Assembly (NCBI RefSeq): GCF_963675165.1
Contig: NC_087377.1
Location: 3,254,978-3,318,977 of the forward strand
Source of the DNA: Halichondria panicea
Taxonomy: Eukaryota; Porifera; Demospongiae; Suberitida; Halichondriidae
DNA length: 64,000 bases
Direction: 5' to 3'
Shown piece after piece: positions 26,546 through 39,255 of this stretch. The notes beneath the pieces are model-generated. The model was not told the DNA's origin and made no database searches. It saw only the letters and a program-made list of their open reading frames with translations. The position numbers and the translations under genes were made by a program. Position 1 is the stretch's first letter. Each line of letters opens with the position of its first letter.

Positions 26546-29500
26546 ATGGATGACAATAGATACCAAGAGAATGCTGAGGACCAACACACGCTAACTCGTC
26601 CTGGGATGGTGACAAGTCCACACGATGCCTCAGCCATGCCTCTAACACTGGTGAGAGTGGTTATAGTGATCACTGCATGTGGTATGCACGCATGCATGAA
26701 TATATATAGCTATATATCATAATTTTAATGCTACTGGCTATAATACCATGCTGCCCTAAAATAATACGGAATGACATTGTATAGCTACTTAGAATTAAGC
26801 AGACTTAATTAACACTGTATATATATGTACTAAGTTAAAATCTTGTCGTGATTATTACACATTTTAGTTATAGTGTAGCTCTAACTATTCATGCATTCTC
26901 CATTGAGTAGTGTCACGTCTCAGGACTTTACATTTCAGACAGAAGAGCTCCAGATGCGAGTGCAGCAGCGGACTGGTGGTGACCACACACCTTCAATGTT
27001 GAGAGAGAACTCTGACAATGGTGTAGTACAACATTGCTCAAAACCTAGACCTCAACAAGATAAGAAGAGTGAACAAAAAAATTCTGGAGTCGATGTAATG
27101 TCATCGAAAATGATAATTAATTCTGTATAATTATTTCTTTACTTTTATAGAATGAACTTGCGCAAAAATTGAAGAAGAGAAGGACAATTCATGAAGAGAG
27201 TGAGGTGTGTAAGAGAGTGAGGTGTGTAAGAGAGTGAGGCGTGTACTTGTTTAGTTCACCAATATATTGATGAGTGTGATTCTGTATTCCAGGCCGGATT
27301 ATAACATGACTATAATTTAATATGTCTATACTGGTTGTATAAGGTTGTATGACCGCAGGTACAGGACAAAGCCGATACAGTCATTGCACACAAAGTAATG
27401 GCTGCTGACAGTGCTACAACACTACAGCAAACAGCTATTAGTTCAACTGTATGCAGACCCCACATCCCTATCAAACCAAGGAGAAGGAACAATAGTGACC
27501 AAACACCAGTCCAGGAGCTACAAGATGCTGGACAGGGGCTGGAAAAGCTGTCGCTTGCAATTGCTGATACAAAACATCTTCTTAATGAGGGACCGGTGAC
27601 CATTCAGGTATGATATATGTACGTATAGCTATTGTATATTCAGCTATGCATAATCGGGACAGGACAACTCTTAACACAATAATTATACCGATACAGGCTG
27701 GCAGTGAGGCACCGATTGTCCAGCAAACAGATACAAATCCCAAAGTTTCAGATGTTTGGAGATCCTCCATAACCCATCCTAAACCAAGGAAAAGAAATTC
27801 AGTGAAAAGAACGGCAGTGGAATTACTAGATGCTAAGGTATTGCAGAAATTATAAGTGGCTATAATTATATGTATGTCCAGCACGCCATTGAAATGCAGG
27901 CTGTTTGCAGTTCTCTAATGAAGACACCACATATTCAGCAAACAGATGCGAGTCCTGCTCGTTCAGTTACATGCGGACCACCTCTAAAACCCAGACTCAA
28001 GAGGTTTACTAGTTTATATGAGTCTGGCAAGAAAGAGGAGAAAAATAAGACAAAGGAGCGGCCGAAATCAATGCTGCTATTTGTAAGCTACAGTGATTGT
28101 TATCGGATGAATAAGGCTTCACATACCTGTGGGTTTTAATTTAAAATACCCTCTTTAGCATTATTCCATAAAAGGATATCACATATACATTAACTATACG
28201 AGGTTGACACGCGTGCCTCGATTAGGCTAATTGCCTCTGCAATAATGTTGAGCATGGGCGGCATAATTACGCCCACGCTCAACGTTATTGTAGAGACAAT
28301 CAGCTTAATCGAGGCACACGTGTTGTACCCTCCTCTGTACACTAACTGTACATGTGTATAGGGTACTGAAGAGGAGGAGCACCAACTGTGTGAGCCTAAG
28401 ACTTCTGAAAAGCAATCGAAAGCACAGCCATATGAGAATGTTCTCCCACTTGGTTATGAAGCTACTAAGCAACCAATCACTAACACTGGAAATGACGAGT
28501 CTCCTACAACAGGAACACGTTGGCACAGTGATGTAGCTGTCGAAACTTCCACACTAACAGTTCAGTATCAGTATACGGCGGAGGAAAGGCTCCGACAGAG
28601 AGAAGCTGTACATCAACAGGAACTGGAAGAAAGGGAACAAGGGTACAAGGTTAGTGGTTTTGATTGTATAATGAAATATAAGCCTGAATTAATATAAGCC
28701 TGTTATTGCGAAATACATTATTTTTGTTGGTGCATCAGTATTAGTATACCACAATTGATACTATGTATGTACAAAAAGAACAAGAGAAAACATCTTGAAG
28801 ATGAGTACAAAGGGATGATCGATGAATTTAAGGAATGGCATGAAGAGAAGATGAGTCGTTCGAGGGAAACTTACCAGGTCAGTGGGTATAGCTCTTAGAT
28901 GGTAATTTGATTTGCTGAGCCTATAATTATATAGCTTGTCTAGAAGTGGAATATGTTTCAAGCATGTTCTCATATTACTCTATACAATTATTATAGAACA
29001 AGCACGATGAACAGCGGAGACAACTGACTGAGAATTTCAATAAAGCATTAGCTGTCCAATCAGCTGAAGCACAGGCCGAGAAGGCACGTTTGCTCACATC
29101 AGCTGATCAGACTCGGTTAGAGCATCAGAAACAGCTAGTAGAGCTACAGCAAGAAAAAGAGGCTGACATCCTGCTGCTCGCTGATAAAGAGGTAATTATA
29201 ATTGTACAATACTAAAATAGGACCAGGTTTCATCTAGGGGGGTATGGTTGAACCTCCAACCCCCCATTCTTGCTTACGCATGTCCAAACCTTCCCTCCCA
29301 AACTTTTAATCCCAAATGAAACCCTGAGCATGCACTCAGGAAGATTGATAAGTTCATGATTAAAGTAACTTGGAAGAATTGATAAACGTTGTGGGATTCA
29401 CAAAATTAATCTGACTTTCAGCGTCAGAGAGAAGCAAGAAGAAAATGCCTGTGTGTATATGCACTCCTGCTATATTTGTTCACTGTGTCAATTTTTCCTC

Positions 29501-30549
29501 CAGGCTAGCCTTCAGCATCATCAAAATGAAAACAAGAGGCTTAATCGACAGTTAGAGGTAAGAAGAAATCATTATTGCTTTGATTTTGTGCAACATGCAT
29601 GCAGGCAACTAACTACAAGGATGAGCTGGCTCCCTACATCCTACCACATCTCCCTGAGCTTGGTGAGCAACAAGGCTCTGGGTCGTACGGATCTGTCTAT
29701 CGTATTCAACTGAATGGGATTAGCTGTATTGCCAAACGACTGCACGACATTTTGCTTGGTCAAGGGGGAGAAGAAGGAGTGAATTTAGATGACAAACGAG
29801 CTCTTTATGTCAAATTCTATCACGAGTGTGTGCTGCTGAGTCGCATCCGCCACCCCAACATTGTCCAGTTCATGGGTGTGTACTACGGGCCACAGAGAGA
29901 TTACGGGAGAGAGCTCACACTAGTAATGGAGCGCATGTACACGAATCTCGAGGACTGTCTGAAACAGTATAGTAATATTGAAATGTGGTTGAAAGTGTCA
30001 ATTCTTCTAGATGTTTCTCAAGGCTTGCTCTATCTTCATTCTCGGGGCGTTGTTCACCGCGATCTGACAGCTGCTAATATTCTTCTCACAACGAGCTTCC
30101 ATGCTAAGATTGCTGACCTTGGCGTCTCAAGAATCATTAATGTCCACCCTCTGGCTGCCTCTAAACAGTCGATGAATCCTGGGACTCTCGGATATATGCC
30201 TCCTGAGGCACTTACTGAAATCCCAAAATACGGCTCTGCTTTGGACGTCTTCTCCTTTGGTGTGCTAATACTATTTGTCCTTCTACAAGAGTATCCACAA
30301 TTCTATGACAGTTATGTGACCCCCGAGGGATTGGCTCGCAAGGAATCTCATATTCAAAAACGTTCGAAATGGATAAACATGTTGCCGTCTGATGATCCAT
30401 TTGTTCAATTAATTTGTGACTGCCTTCAAGATGTTCCTGAACGAAGACCCACCACTAACAATCTTAATTACATGCTGATTCAAATTGCCGCGATGCACCC
30501 CAAACCTTACCAAGATATTATCGATATGCAGAAGCGTTTGCAACTGTAA
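26546..30549 (+). CDS. Kinase gene E, coiled-coil TKL-like protein kinase
   Basis: Model, phase 0: 26546-26650, 26939-27094, 27151-27204, 27359-27607, 27697-27837, 27900-28082, 28362-28649, 28779-28877, 28997-29191, 29504-29557, 29605-30549; about 822 aa. An optional 12-nt micro-exon RQRE at 29422-29433, with a GC donor, keeps the frame. This is the fullest copy: three successive Pro/Lys-rich exons, the PYENVLPL linker, then coiled coil with the LLTSADQTRLEHQ heptad-like stretch. The kinase exon has GSGSYGSVY, Lys in CIAKRL, HRDLTAAN, DLG, MPPEAL and FSFGVLILF. It ends RLQL-stop and is followed at once by a probable 3'UTR intron (AATG|GTGAGC). Closest to gene B in the kinase exon and 3' flank. 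Confidence 0.83.
28207..28324. repeat. Foldback MITE in an intron of kinase gene E
   Basis: Imperfect 118-bp palindrome: ACACGCGTGCCTCGATTAGG against its inverse TTAATCGAGGCACACGTGT, with GTTGAGC and CGTGGGCG arms around a small GCATAATTA loop. Confidence 0.75.
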
Positions 30550-32070
30550 TGGTGAGCAAATAATAATTATGTACGCGTGCAAAAACATTAATGACTCTCA
30601 TTTGTCTCTGCAGGCCCGTGTACTCACTCACTATGCCTTCGCACCTGCATGTCCACTGTCATCAAGTTAAAGAAATAATGCTGCATCTAACAAAATTATA
30701 TGCTGAAACATTTTCTTATAGTCTCTCAATCTCTCCGATCATAATTATTGTTTTATCAATCGGAATGCAAGCATTAACTCTAGTAAGTGTATATTCATTT
30801 ATTTTCCACTTCGATCCTGTGAAAACTACATATCAGCTATAGGTGCAGTGGTACCTGCTGCATGCGTACGTACAATGATGGCTAGGCTATATATGTTAAT
30901 TAACTCAAAAGGTTTAATTTAGAGATACGAGTGCATGGCTCCAGTTCTGAATCAGGTATTATAATTATTGATAATCAACGTAAAATATTCGTGGTCAGAC
31001 CTTCAACCATGTGTGCCCCACGAAAATTACCCTTTATATACGGAAGCGAAACCATGAGATACTCAGTAACTTGTAATTGATAAGATCATATTGTAGTCGT
31101 ATAGCGTGAAATTGTCGTGGAGTGCAAGGGCGGAGCAGTTAACGCGAAAATTAAAACTGTGATAATACTCCCACGCACTGGTTTTGTGGGTGTAGTTTCT
31201 TAATACGCATTTCTGCTGAACCAAATAGCGAAACTTTTCAACCGAACAAATTTCCCGCTATACACGGTATTTAATAGTAAGGTAAGTGCACGAATAACCA
31301 TGCATACTAACCATACTCAGTACTACGCAGTTTTTAATTGTTGAGCCAGTCGTATGTTAGCTGCTTCCTGGTAAGACACAATGGCGGTGGCAGAATACCT
31401 CCCCCAGCCATGATCAGTAACTGACAATGACTTGGATCTGAGTGGATAACTTGGATCAATATGAAGATTCAGGGATCAATGAAAAACAATTATAAACTCC
31501 GGCTCTCTAACAGGATATACACATCGCTTCTTTGTCTGCTGCAAGTATATGTACACGGATATAGATACAAGAGTGCATGGTCTTGGTGTTGTGGATTGAG
31601 AACAGAACATGCACGATAATGACAGAGTGCACATGTATTCATGACTTTTGTCTTCTGGTCATTATAATAGTCATTGTCAGCACGATGACTGCTTTGTTTT
31701 CATAATCACCTTGTGTGGTAAAAATTATTGACCTCATAGTTATAACGTAATCTATGGTAGCATAATTATTATAATCACACATAATTATTTATCCAATATT
31801 GAATATTAAATAGCACAACCATTTTTAAACTCTACAAAAAGCATCTCTCTTGATCTTATAACTAGTAACATAACAATTGCCAACAACTGTAACTGTTGGA
31901 ACTAACACCTACAAACGTTATTTGAATAAGTACCACAGTTAAATGAGACAGTTCATACTTTATTGCGTACGGGGCCGATTTCAGTGTGTGTAACAGCAGG
32001 ACGACAGTTGACTCTTGGATGGGGAGGGGCGCTGGTCTGTAGTCCTCCATGGTGAGGGGGGCTAGTTCAT
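30550..32070. other. Intergenic, E to the membrane-protein gene
   Basis: The first 100 bp are the likely spliced 3'UTR of kinase gene E. 31000-31280 has MITE-like ends (CACGAAAATTACC, CCCGCTATACACGGTAT) of the same general type as elements at 41.2, 46.4 and 61.4 kb. No gene is supported. Confidence 0.5.
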
Positions 32071-34190
32071 CTATGTATAGGATAGTCTCAGCTGGTCTGG
32101 CTTCGCGGCTGGTCTGATGATCGGAGGAGTGATGTAGCGATCAGGGTCAGCTTCTTCCACAGCTCCATCAGTGTAAGGCTGTGGGTCCTCAATATCTATT
32201 TGCTCAGCTTTAAGTTGTTCATCGTCATCATTGGCTTCAAGCTGATGCATTACCATAGCGTTGTTAGGGTGTCCGTTCTTTTTGTATGCAACACCAGTTG
32301 TCAAGTTGTTCTTAACAAATTCCCTTATCCTGGGCCATATTTTGGTGTTCTTTAGTATGATGAAGTGGTGGAAATGATAGCTGATGATTGTCACAAAGAG
32401 AATGAAAGCTATAGATATTGAAACAATGGTCAGTGTTTCTTGCTGTCGGTGTGTTTGTGCCAATAGATAGAATGCCGAGATTAAGCAGAAAGAATGTTTC
32501 TAGGTAGTCACTAAGTTGCTTTTTGTGCACTTGGTTGATCAATGTTATCAGTCCAAATGCAATACAGGCAGATGATAGAAGAGGGAGTGAATTACCTGGA
32601 GCTATGGCAGCAACTAGATTATGAACAATCAGAGCAAAGAGGAGCAGTCCCACCCAGTAGCGATGCTTGGGAGTGAATGGAGCATGGTATGCATCCATGA
32701 AGCCAATGTAGTATGTGTTTTTAGTCCATATCATTACCTAGTCTCATGAATCAGCCGCCGTTCTTTTGGAACCACCGTCTGAGCACTCTTGTCATCATTT
32801 TATGTGCCAAGACGGAATTCCGTCTTGACCAATCAAATTGCAGAAGTCCAGTCAGGTGATGAACTTGGAGGCAGCAAAGAACTGAACTATGCTCAACGCA
32901 TTTGGATAATCATTACGCATGCATTACGCATGGTAAACACTTCATACATAGAAGCTGCTACGAAGCATAAGCAAGGCAAGCGGGGTCCTTGGGCACAGAT
33001 TTAGCACCACAGCAAAACACAAGTAGAGAGAGATGCCTTCGCTTGGCGATTTGTATAACAATTAGGAAATATGTGTGGGCGTAAGATCACGATTTAATTA
33101 CATTCCATTGGTTTTGTGAGCAATCAACATTCCATTTTGAAATGACTTCATGACAAGAGTGCTCAGACGGTGGTTCCAAAAGAACGGCGGCTGATTCATG
33201 AGACTAATCGTTACCTTGGAACAGTGAGGAAACCATTGTCCAAAGAAAAGCAGTACAGTGAACAATCCACCAGCAATGACGATAATGGCAGCAGCAACAA
33301 ACCGAGGAATGTGGTTAAGAGTAAAGTATGGCACATTGCTGTCGTACAACCAAACAGTCTTGGTTGAACCGTCGGAATATTCCAAGACCCTGTTTTGTAG
33401 TGCAGCAACGATAAACCGTAAGAATTTAGAATAAGAGAGTTGGGTGAGTGTGCCTAGGGCAGCAACTGGGTTCCTGTTGGAGAGGAGCTTTGCAAATGAG
33501 TCGAAGTACTTGCTCAAAATGATAATTAAAAACATTAGAAGAAACAAGTAAGCGGGAAAGACAAATTGAAGAAGCACTTTTGCTTGAGAATTCATTCCAT
33601 CATAAAAGCAAGTCTCGATTCCCAGATCAAGATTCACCCATGATATGAAAACTGTTAAAAATTTGTTCAAACTAGGAAAGAAAATTGCTCTATTAACAGC
33701 TACTATGTTGGCGTAAAATATGAGGCCATGAATATTTCCAGTTGCTATAGTGATGTTGAGCACGAGAATTAAAGCAACTAGCAATATTCCAGCCAGCGCA
33801 AATGGAATTAGTAGAAGAAGGTAAAGGTTAGAATCTTTACAGTTTGACGTAGCCAGCACAAGACTGAGTCCAGGTTTACATTCTCCACACAAAACACCAC
33901 TTCGATTGTAGTCACACTGTTCATCAGGGTTGCTTAGACTGATGTTGACTGGTTTTTGTACGCAATAGTCAGTGCAGCTGCTAACAACATAACCTGTTTC
34001 ATTGGTGGTATTTATGACTTCTTTCTAGCGTTATGGTTCCATTTTCCTCAAAACAGTTTTTTATCTGATATCGTTGCAAGTCTGGATCGCAGTCACACTT
34101 GCATTCAATATCTGAATGGACTAATTTGAGCCCAATAGGGCATGTACAGGGTAGGAAAAAAATATTGATAAGTTGTTTGGAAATTCCCAA
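32071..34190 (-). pseudogene. Multi-pass membrane protein gene, 5'-truncated and frameshifted
   Basis: The order on the - strand is a Cys-rich extracellular part (LCGECKPGLSLVL and many Cys, 33830-34160), then several hydrophobic helices (LLLLIPFALAGILLV, FLLMFLIIILS, FVAAAIIVIAGGLFTVLLFF). A second exon starts VMIWTKNT and adds further helices and an acidic tail ending LRLSYT at 32071. I associate this layout with a sponge-expanded family of uncharacterised receptors. Exon-exon junction: 33215 to 32737, phase 0. Two single-base frame breaks occur, near 34020 (one extra A in CTAGAAAGAAG) and near 32456. The 5' end runs out near 34190 without a signal peptide. It is a pseudogene unless the frame breaks are assembly errors. 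Confidence 0.7.
32738..33214 (-). mobile_element. Introner-like element forming a whole intron
   Basis: The intron of the membrane-protein gene is 477 bp. A 57-bp perfect inverted repeat (32739-32795 and 33150-33206) marks a roughly 469-bp element, 32738-33206. The flanks are ATCATTAC (32730-32737) and ATCGTTAC (33207-33214), an 8-bp target duplication with one mismatch. Read on the - strand, the duplication begins GTAA and gives the 5' splice site, while the element end ...GACTAG gives the 3' splice site. Removing the intron restores AAG|GTA ATG ATA, in frame. Confidence 0.85.
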
Positions 34191-36345
34191 ATTAATGCAT
34201 GGACCCTCGACATAGAGTTCCAGTTGAAAAAAACTGGAAACATTTGCTCATACTATTGATGATCATAATTCATATTATTGTTGTAATGGACTTTCTATAG
34301 TGCATCTTATATAATATATATAATAGGGCTCTGATGCAGGAACTAGATGACAGTGAGCGCACGTAACATGTTGTAACTATACGCGTGGTAAATCCTAGCC
34401 TCGAATCCAGGCCGATTAAAATATTTTAATCGGCGTGGTCTCGAGGCTAGGTAAATCCATGCACAATGAACTGTTAGAACCTGCATGCCTTTAATATTTA
34501 TAGTTAGTGATTTGTGAAGCAGTTACTCAGACACACTGCATGCCACTAATACCCCCAACAAATTATATTGATTTAATTCACACTGCAAATTGAGACAATT
34601 CTACTTTTTATTCGCAGCTGGAACCATAAAGAGCTCGGGCTGCGGCAACGTGCAAGCGATAACAACTGCACTGAGTCACTGACAGTCTACAAAGACGATA
34701 CTGCCCAAAACTTTTGAGCAATCTGATTTAAATAAATTAGCATTTGATATTAAAACTATAATCGAGGCATGTATAGCAAAACTTAGCTATATAGTTGCCC
34801 GTGTTTTGGCGCGTCCCCTTGCCCAATCACAAAGGTGAGAAAAAGTAGCCATAACTGAGGTCAGTATAGGTGAGAGCTTGATTACAGAAATCTGCATGTG
34901 AATCAGGTGAGGTAGCAGAGATCTAGTCATTCGGCAGGTAGCTAAACGGTTAATGGAGATGAAACACTTCTCTTCGATTCTTATAGGGCTCTGATACAGG
35001 AACTTCATCTAACAGTGAGTGCGCGTAATATGTTGTAATATAGATCTAGATCTAGTTGAAGAAATAACAAATAAATCCATGCACAATGAGATCAGTTTTA
35101 GAGCCTGGCTTCAATATCGATCTGGATATGGTATAAGCATTGGCAGATTATGCTCAATAAATTGGTTACCTTTTTATTCTCTAGACTATTCCCCTATGGC
35201 TATGAGCTACAATATCCAACCATGGTAACATTAACTTTTAGGTAGTGATTAATAGAGCAGTAAACAATAAAATTTTTGTTATAGTGGGTTAATTATAGGG
35301 AGAGAAAAGACCAACGGTTTCCGGCTAAGGTCTAGGACTTGGTCACAACAGTGTAACTGTTGGGCTCTCTTATGAATAGTTCGGTTTACTTACATATCTA
35401 CATATCCTCTGCATAGTGATAGTTTTTTTTTGGGGTAAGGGAGTAGGGGTTGGTAGATTATGCTAGCATAATTTTGAGTATAAGAGGTACATTTTTTTGT
35501 CAGAATTATGCTGGCATAATAGGCACATTTATTACAATAATAGGCAGGTTTCACAGAAATACAGGTCAGTACGAGTCATAATAGTATAAACATTGAAAGT
35601 ACTGGTTTAATTATCTCCTTGAAATTCTATTATAGTGTTAATAATTATAGATAGAGTCACGTGGCAATTATTTATAGTTTGATGTTACTTGTGCCACGAT
35701 ATGGGGTCTACATGTTGTGTTTTGGAGGCGATTTGAAAAGAATAATACTTGAGCATAAAAGAATAGGTAATATCTCGAACAAAATCTACCAACCCCTAGT
35801 AGGGAGAGATTTGAAGAAGATCTAACGGCTATAATTATAAGGTTCAACAAAGTAAGCTAAAAAATTTGTCCAGAAAGCTTTATGTTATAATAATACGTTA
35901 TTCAATCACCCTTATTTTCACGTTAGTGAATTTTAAGATGTAACACGCTTTAATATAGATATTATAGTTGTAGAAGTAACAAATAAATCCATGCACAATG
36001 AGATCAGCTCAGCCACTATTGATAGCAGTCTGAGAATAATGTTTTAGCTTAATATTCATTCACTTGGTATCGCAACAATTTCTTAGAAATGTTCCAATGT
36101 AGGAACACGCAGCTACTCATGCACAGTACTCTCTAGCTGCATGTAGACTGGATGCACTGTCCTCGTTTCATTAGTGATTTGTGAAGCATGCACAGTTACT
36201 CGAAGCATTTTATCATAATTATTTGGCTATAATTGAAATGATAATAACATGCAGAAGGGTTATTTTCGACTAAATTTATAAACAGTACATCCCGAAATAA
36301 GTCTTTGTCGGTACACTATTTGTACTCTTGACTTTCTGCTCTTGA
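34191..36345. other. Repeat-rich intergenic stretch
   Basis: Holds a 58-bp palindrome at about 34394-34451 (CCTAGCCTCGAATCC against CTCGAGGCTAGG) and copies of a dispersed repeat with GGGCTCTGATGCAGGAACT at about 34325 and 34985. AAATAAATCCATGCACAATG occurs at 35069 and 35980. No gene is supported. Confidence 0.5.
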
Positions 36346-36705
36346 TCAGTCTTCACTCTGCTTGAGCATCAAACGCTGAATCATATCGCTTAAAAGTGTC
36401 GGGCAGTCATCGTTTTTGTAGGCTGTCAGTGCATTTGTTATTGCTTGTTTGTTGCCAGCATTACCATAGTAACCGTTCACATCACCAAGTATACGATTCA
36501 CAGTACTACACTTTCCTTGCAAATTGTTGTGGCTCTTTTTGCCTTTAGAAAGAGTAATGAAATTCTTCCCACAATGAAGGTGAGGATACTTGCTTCCTGG
36601 ATTGCCAACGTACTCATCATTGCCACAATACTTCTTCTTTATGTTGACAGCTTCAGTAGCCAGTACAAGGAGAGTGAGAGCTGCTAGCACCAAAGTAATC
36701 TTCAT
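36346..36705 (-). CDS. Small secreted Cys-containing protein S1
   Basis: 119 aa from the ATG at 36705, chosen because MKITLVLAALTLLVLATEA is a clean signal peptide (an in-frame ATG seven codons upstream also exists). The mature part follows the family pattern: YCGN, EYVGNPG, KYPHLHCGK, ITLSKG, NNLQGKC, YYGNAG and a DCPT near the C-terminus. It has four core cysteines; the optional fifth is Lys here. The tail, ending KQSED, is longer and more charged than in the others. Upstream lies a TATA box (CTATAAAAC near 36767-36776). Function unknown; an extracellular or vesicle protein is the inference. Confidence 0.85.
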   Translation of the reverse strand: MKITLVLAALTLLVLATEAVNIKKKYCGNDEYVGNPGSKYPHLHCGKNFITLSKGKKSHNNLQGKCSTVNRILGDVNGYYGNAGNKQAITNALTAYKNDDCPTLLSDMIQRLMLKQSED

Positions 36706-39255
36706 GATTCTTTTCAGAAAATTCAATGAATGCTTGAATGTATTTTAGATGCTTAATTTGGCCAAGTTTTATAGTGCCTGAATGCACTGTCCTCGTTTCA
36801 TAAATACATGTACTCACCAATATTATCATACTGATTTTAAATTGTACCGACATTGTTAATGGAGGTGAAACACTTTATCTAGTGAGGGTTCTGATGCAGG
36901 AACTAGATATGACAGTGAGTGCATGTAATTTGTTGTAACATGCATGCATAATATTAAACGCGAAGTATTGTAATAGTACATGTCATAGGGCTCTGATGCA
37001 GGAACTTTACCTGATAGTGAGTGCGTAAGATGTTATAACATGCAGCATTGCTTTAATAGTTAAAAAGAAGCACAAAATTGAACCTGGCTTTGGCGGTCTA
37101 TTTTTTCTGTTTAGTTAAACAACTATTCCCCTATAAGTGATCCATGGCAACATAAGGTTTATGCATGCATGCATGGTCATTATAATAGAATTGCTATAAT
37201 TATAATACGTAATTGGTTTGGGAGAGAAACAACTAACAGTTTTCGGCTAAGGTCTAAGACTTGGTAAAAACATCTATAGATAGTGTTTAGCTATCTTAAT
37301 AAAAGTTCGTTACACATGTTTTATGTTACTGTAACGAATGTGTTTTTACTGTGTACTCTGCTGGACCTTACCGTTAGATGTCCTAGAGAGATTTGAAGGA
37401 CATCTAACGGCTAAGGTCCAGCAGAGTACACAGTAAAAACACATTCGTTACAGTAACATAAAACATGTTACAGTGGAACCCCTCTATAACTGACACCTTT
37501 GGGGAACAATACAATGTTTTGGCCTTTATACAGAGGCCGTGGCCTTTGTTGAGAGGTTGTTTTGTACACAAACTGTTCATTTGGGACCGGGTGCCTGGCC
37601 GTTATATAGCAACTGGCTTTAATTTATTCGGAGGTGGTTTAGAGAATATTTTAGGGCTCTGATGCAGGAACTAGATATGACAGTGAGGGCACGTAACATG
37701 TTCTAATAATTATGGTTCTGTCTCGAGGATAGTAAATCATTGCTTACTTAGTATAAGTGTTGCTAACTACATCCAAAACGTCCTATCTGGCCGTAATGAA
37801 CGTATTATACATGTAAAATCACATTCAGTCCCAAAATCTCACAATTCCTAAGTTTTAAGGTGACCGACTACGATTTAAATAATTTAATCCACACTTAGTG
37901 TGCCTTAAGTTACTTTGCAGCAGGGGTAGAGTGATGTGTTCGGACAAAAAATGAGCTTGTTTTGAGTGAACTAAGACACTTTCATAGACTGCTAATGAGA
38001 CGGTAGTTGGAGCTAGTTATAATAATATTATTATAGTTTTAAACTTGTAGGCGATCTTCGAAAGCAACAAAAAACAGTTACCCAATCGATCTAATCGTTG
38101 CTGCATATAGATTCAAGATCATTCTTAATAATAAAGGTTATTTGATAAAAATTTATTGTACCATTTTTCTGCTGTGCTGGGCATTATGTCATCCAGTGCC
38201 ATATATGGCATGTTGTACGAGGTCGCCTGACTTGTTGCCTAATGACGTCAAATTCTTCTGATTGGTCAATTTTTCCCTGTAAAAGACATGTGTTTTGAGT
38301 GGAATTTTAGTGAATTCTAGTTGAATTTCATAGTAAATTCATAGGTTTTGTTCCCACAACTAATGGAAAAGGTAGTAGCCTATAAAAGGGACCAAAGGGT
38401 GTTCTGGAGGGCCATAAGTCCCAAAAGTATATTTCTTTCATCACAACTTGCAATATATGGTTGCTATGGTAGTGATGCAATATATGCCATATACAGAGCA
38501 CTGGATTGCTTTGATCTGCCCACTCACTGGGCAACAACTTGAAAAATAACAATACAAGCAAATTGAGATGAAATGGATTCAAATGTATATATATAGCCAC
38601 TCGCAGGTAGAAAACTAACAGGTCAAGCTGTATGCACGAGGCTATAGAGATGACGTGACAGCACTAAATCCTTTAGAATGCACCTAGCCAATTCAAAATC
38701 GTGTAATTTAATGCCTCACTTGGATGGACTCGAGGTTAATGTGGTGCACAAGGCGCACTTGGCATGCATACAAACACTTAATCTTGGCTAGGTGTGCATG
38801 TCTTAAATATCTAGTTTGGGACAGCTGGTACTGGCCAGTATATATACGGAATAGCGAGGCCACATTTCAGGAAAAGTTGTGCAGTAAACATGAATCTGTA
38901 CCAACGATACGACTGGTATATATTGATGTGGCCGTACTCAGAGATTGAGCCGGATTAGCGAGAGTCTATACTAATACACATAGCTATAATAGCTATATAG
39001 GAGTCCTCAAATAACATGACACTTGAGTAACTAATGAATGCTACATGTGAATGATTTCCAAAAAATCAGCTATTAATTATCTGCACAATAATTAAGATCG
39101 AACACTTTTCACTGTATACACATTCATTGCAATCATTGACAAGATAATTTCAGCACATCTGCAACATGTTCTAATGCTATATAGATATTGAGTTCAACAA
39201 CTATACACACAGTTCATAAAGCAGATGTATACAATCAGAAGCACAAGAGTCCAAA
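36706..39255. other. Intergenic S1-S2
   Basis: Contains three copies of the 55-bp dispersed repeat, a perfect hairpin (37314-37468) and unremarkable AT-rich DNA from about 37.8 to 39.2 kb. ORFs at 38328-38600 and 38724-38948 have no support. Confidence 0.5.
37314..37468. repeat. Near-perfect 155-bp hairpin
   Basis: Arms of about 70 bp run from ACATGTTTTATGTTACTGTA to its exact inverse, around a short loop AGAGAGATTTGA. The outer arm also occurs alone at about 15240-15277, so this is a dispersed MITE-like element. Confidence 0.85.

Larger units (their letters stand above)
34320..37715. repeat. Five dispersed copies of a 55-bp repeat
   Basis: Related copies start at about 34325, 34985, 36886, 36987 and 37651. 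Each carries GCTCTGATGCAGGAACT, a stretch of the form GACAGTGAGnGCACGTAA, and ATGTTGTAA. Parts of the wider context are also duplicated (TTTTCGGCTAAGGTCTAAGA at about 37236; a diverged copy at 35319). Confidence 0.7.

Noticed and set aside
38328..38948. ORFs of 64-90 aa in the S1-S2 interval
   Set aside because: Short, in conflicting frames, no recognisable feature.
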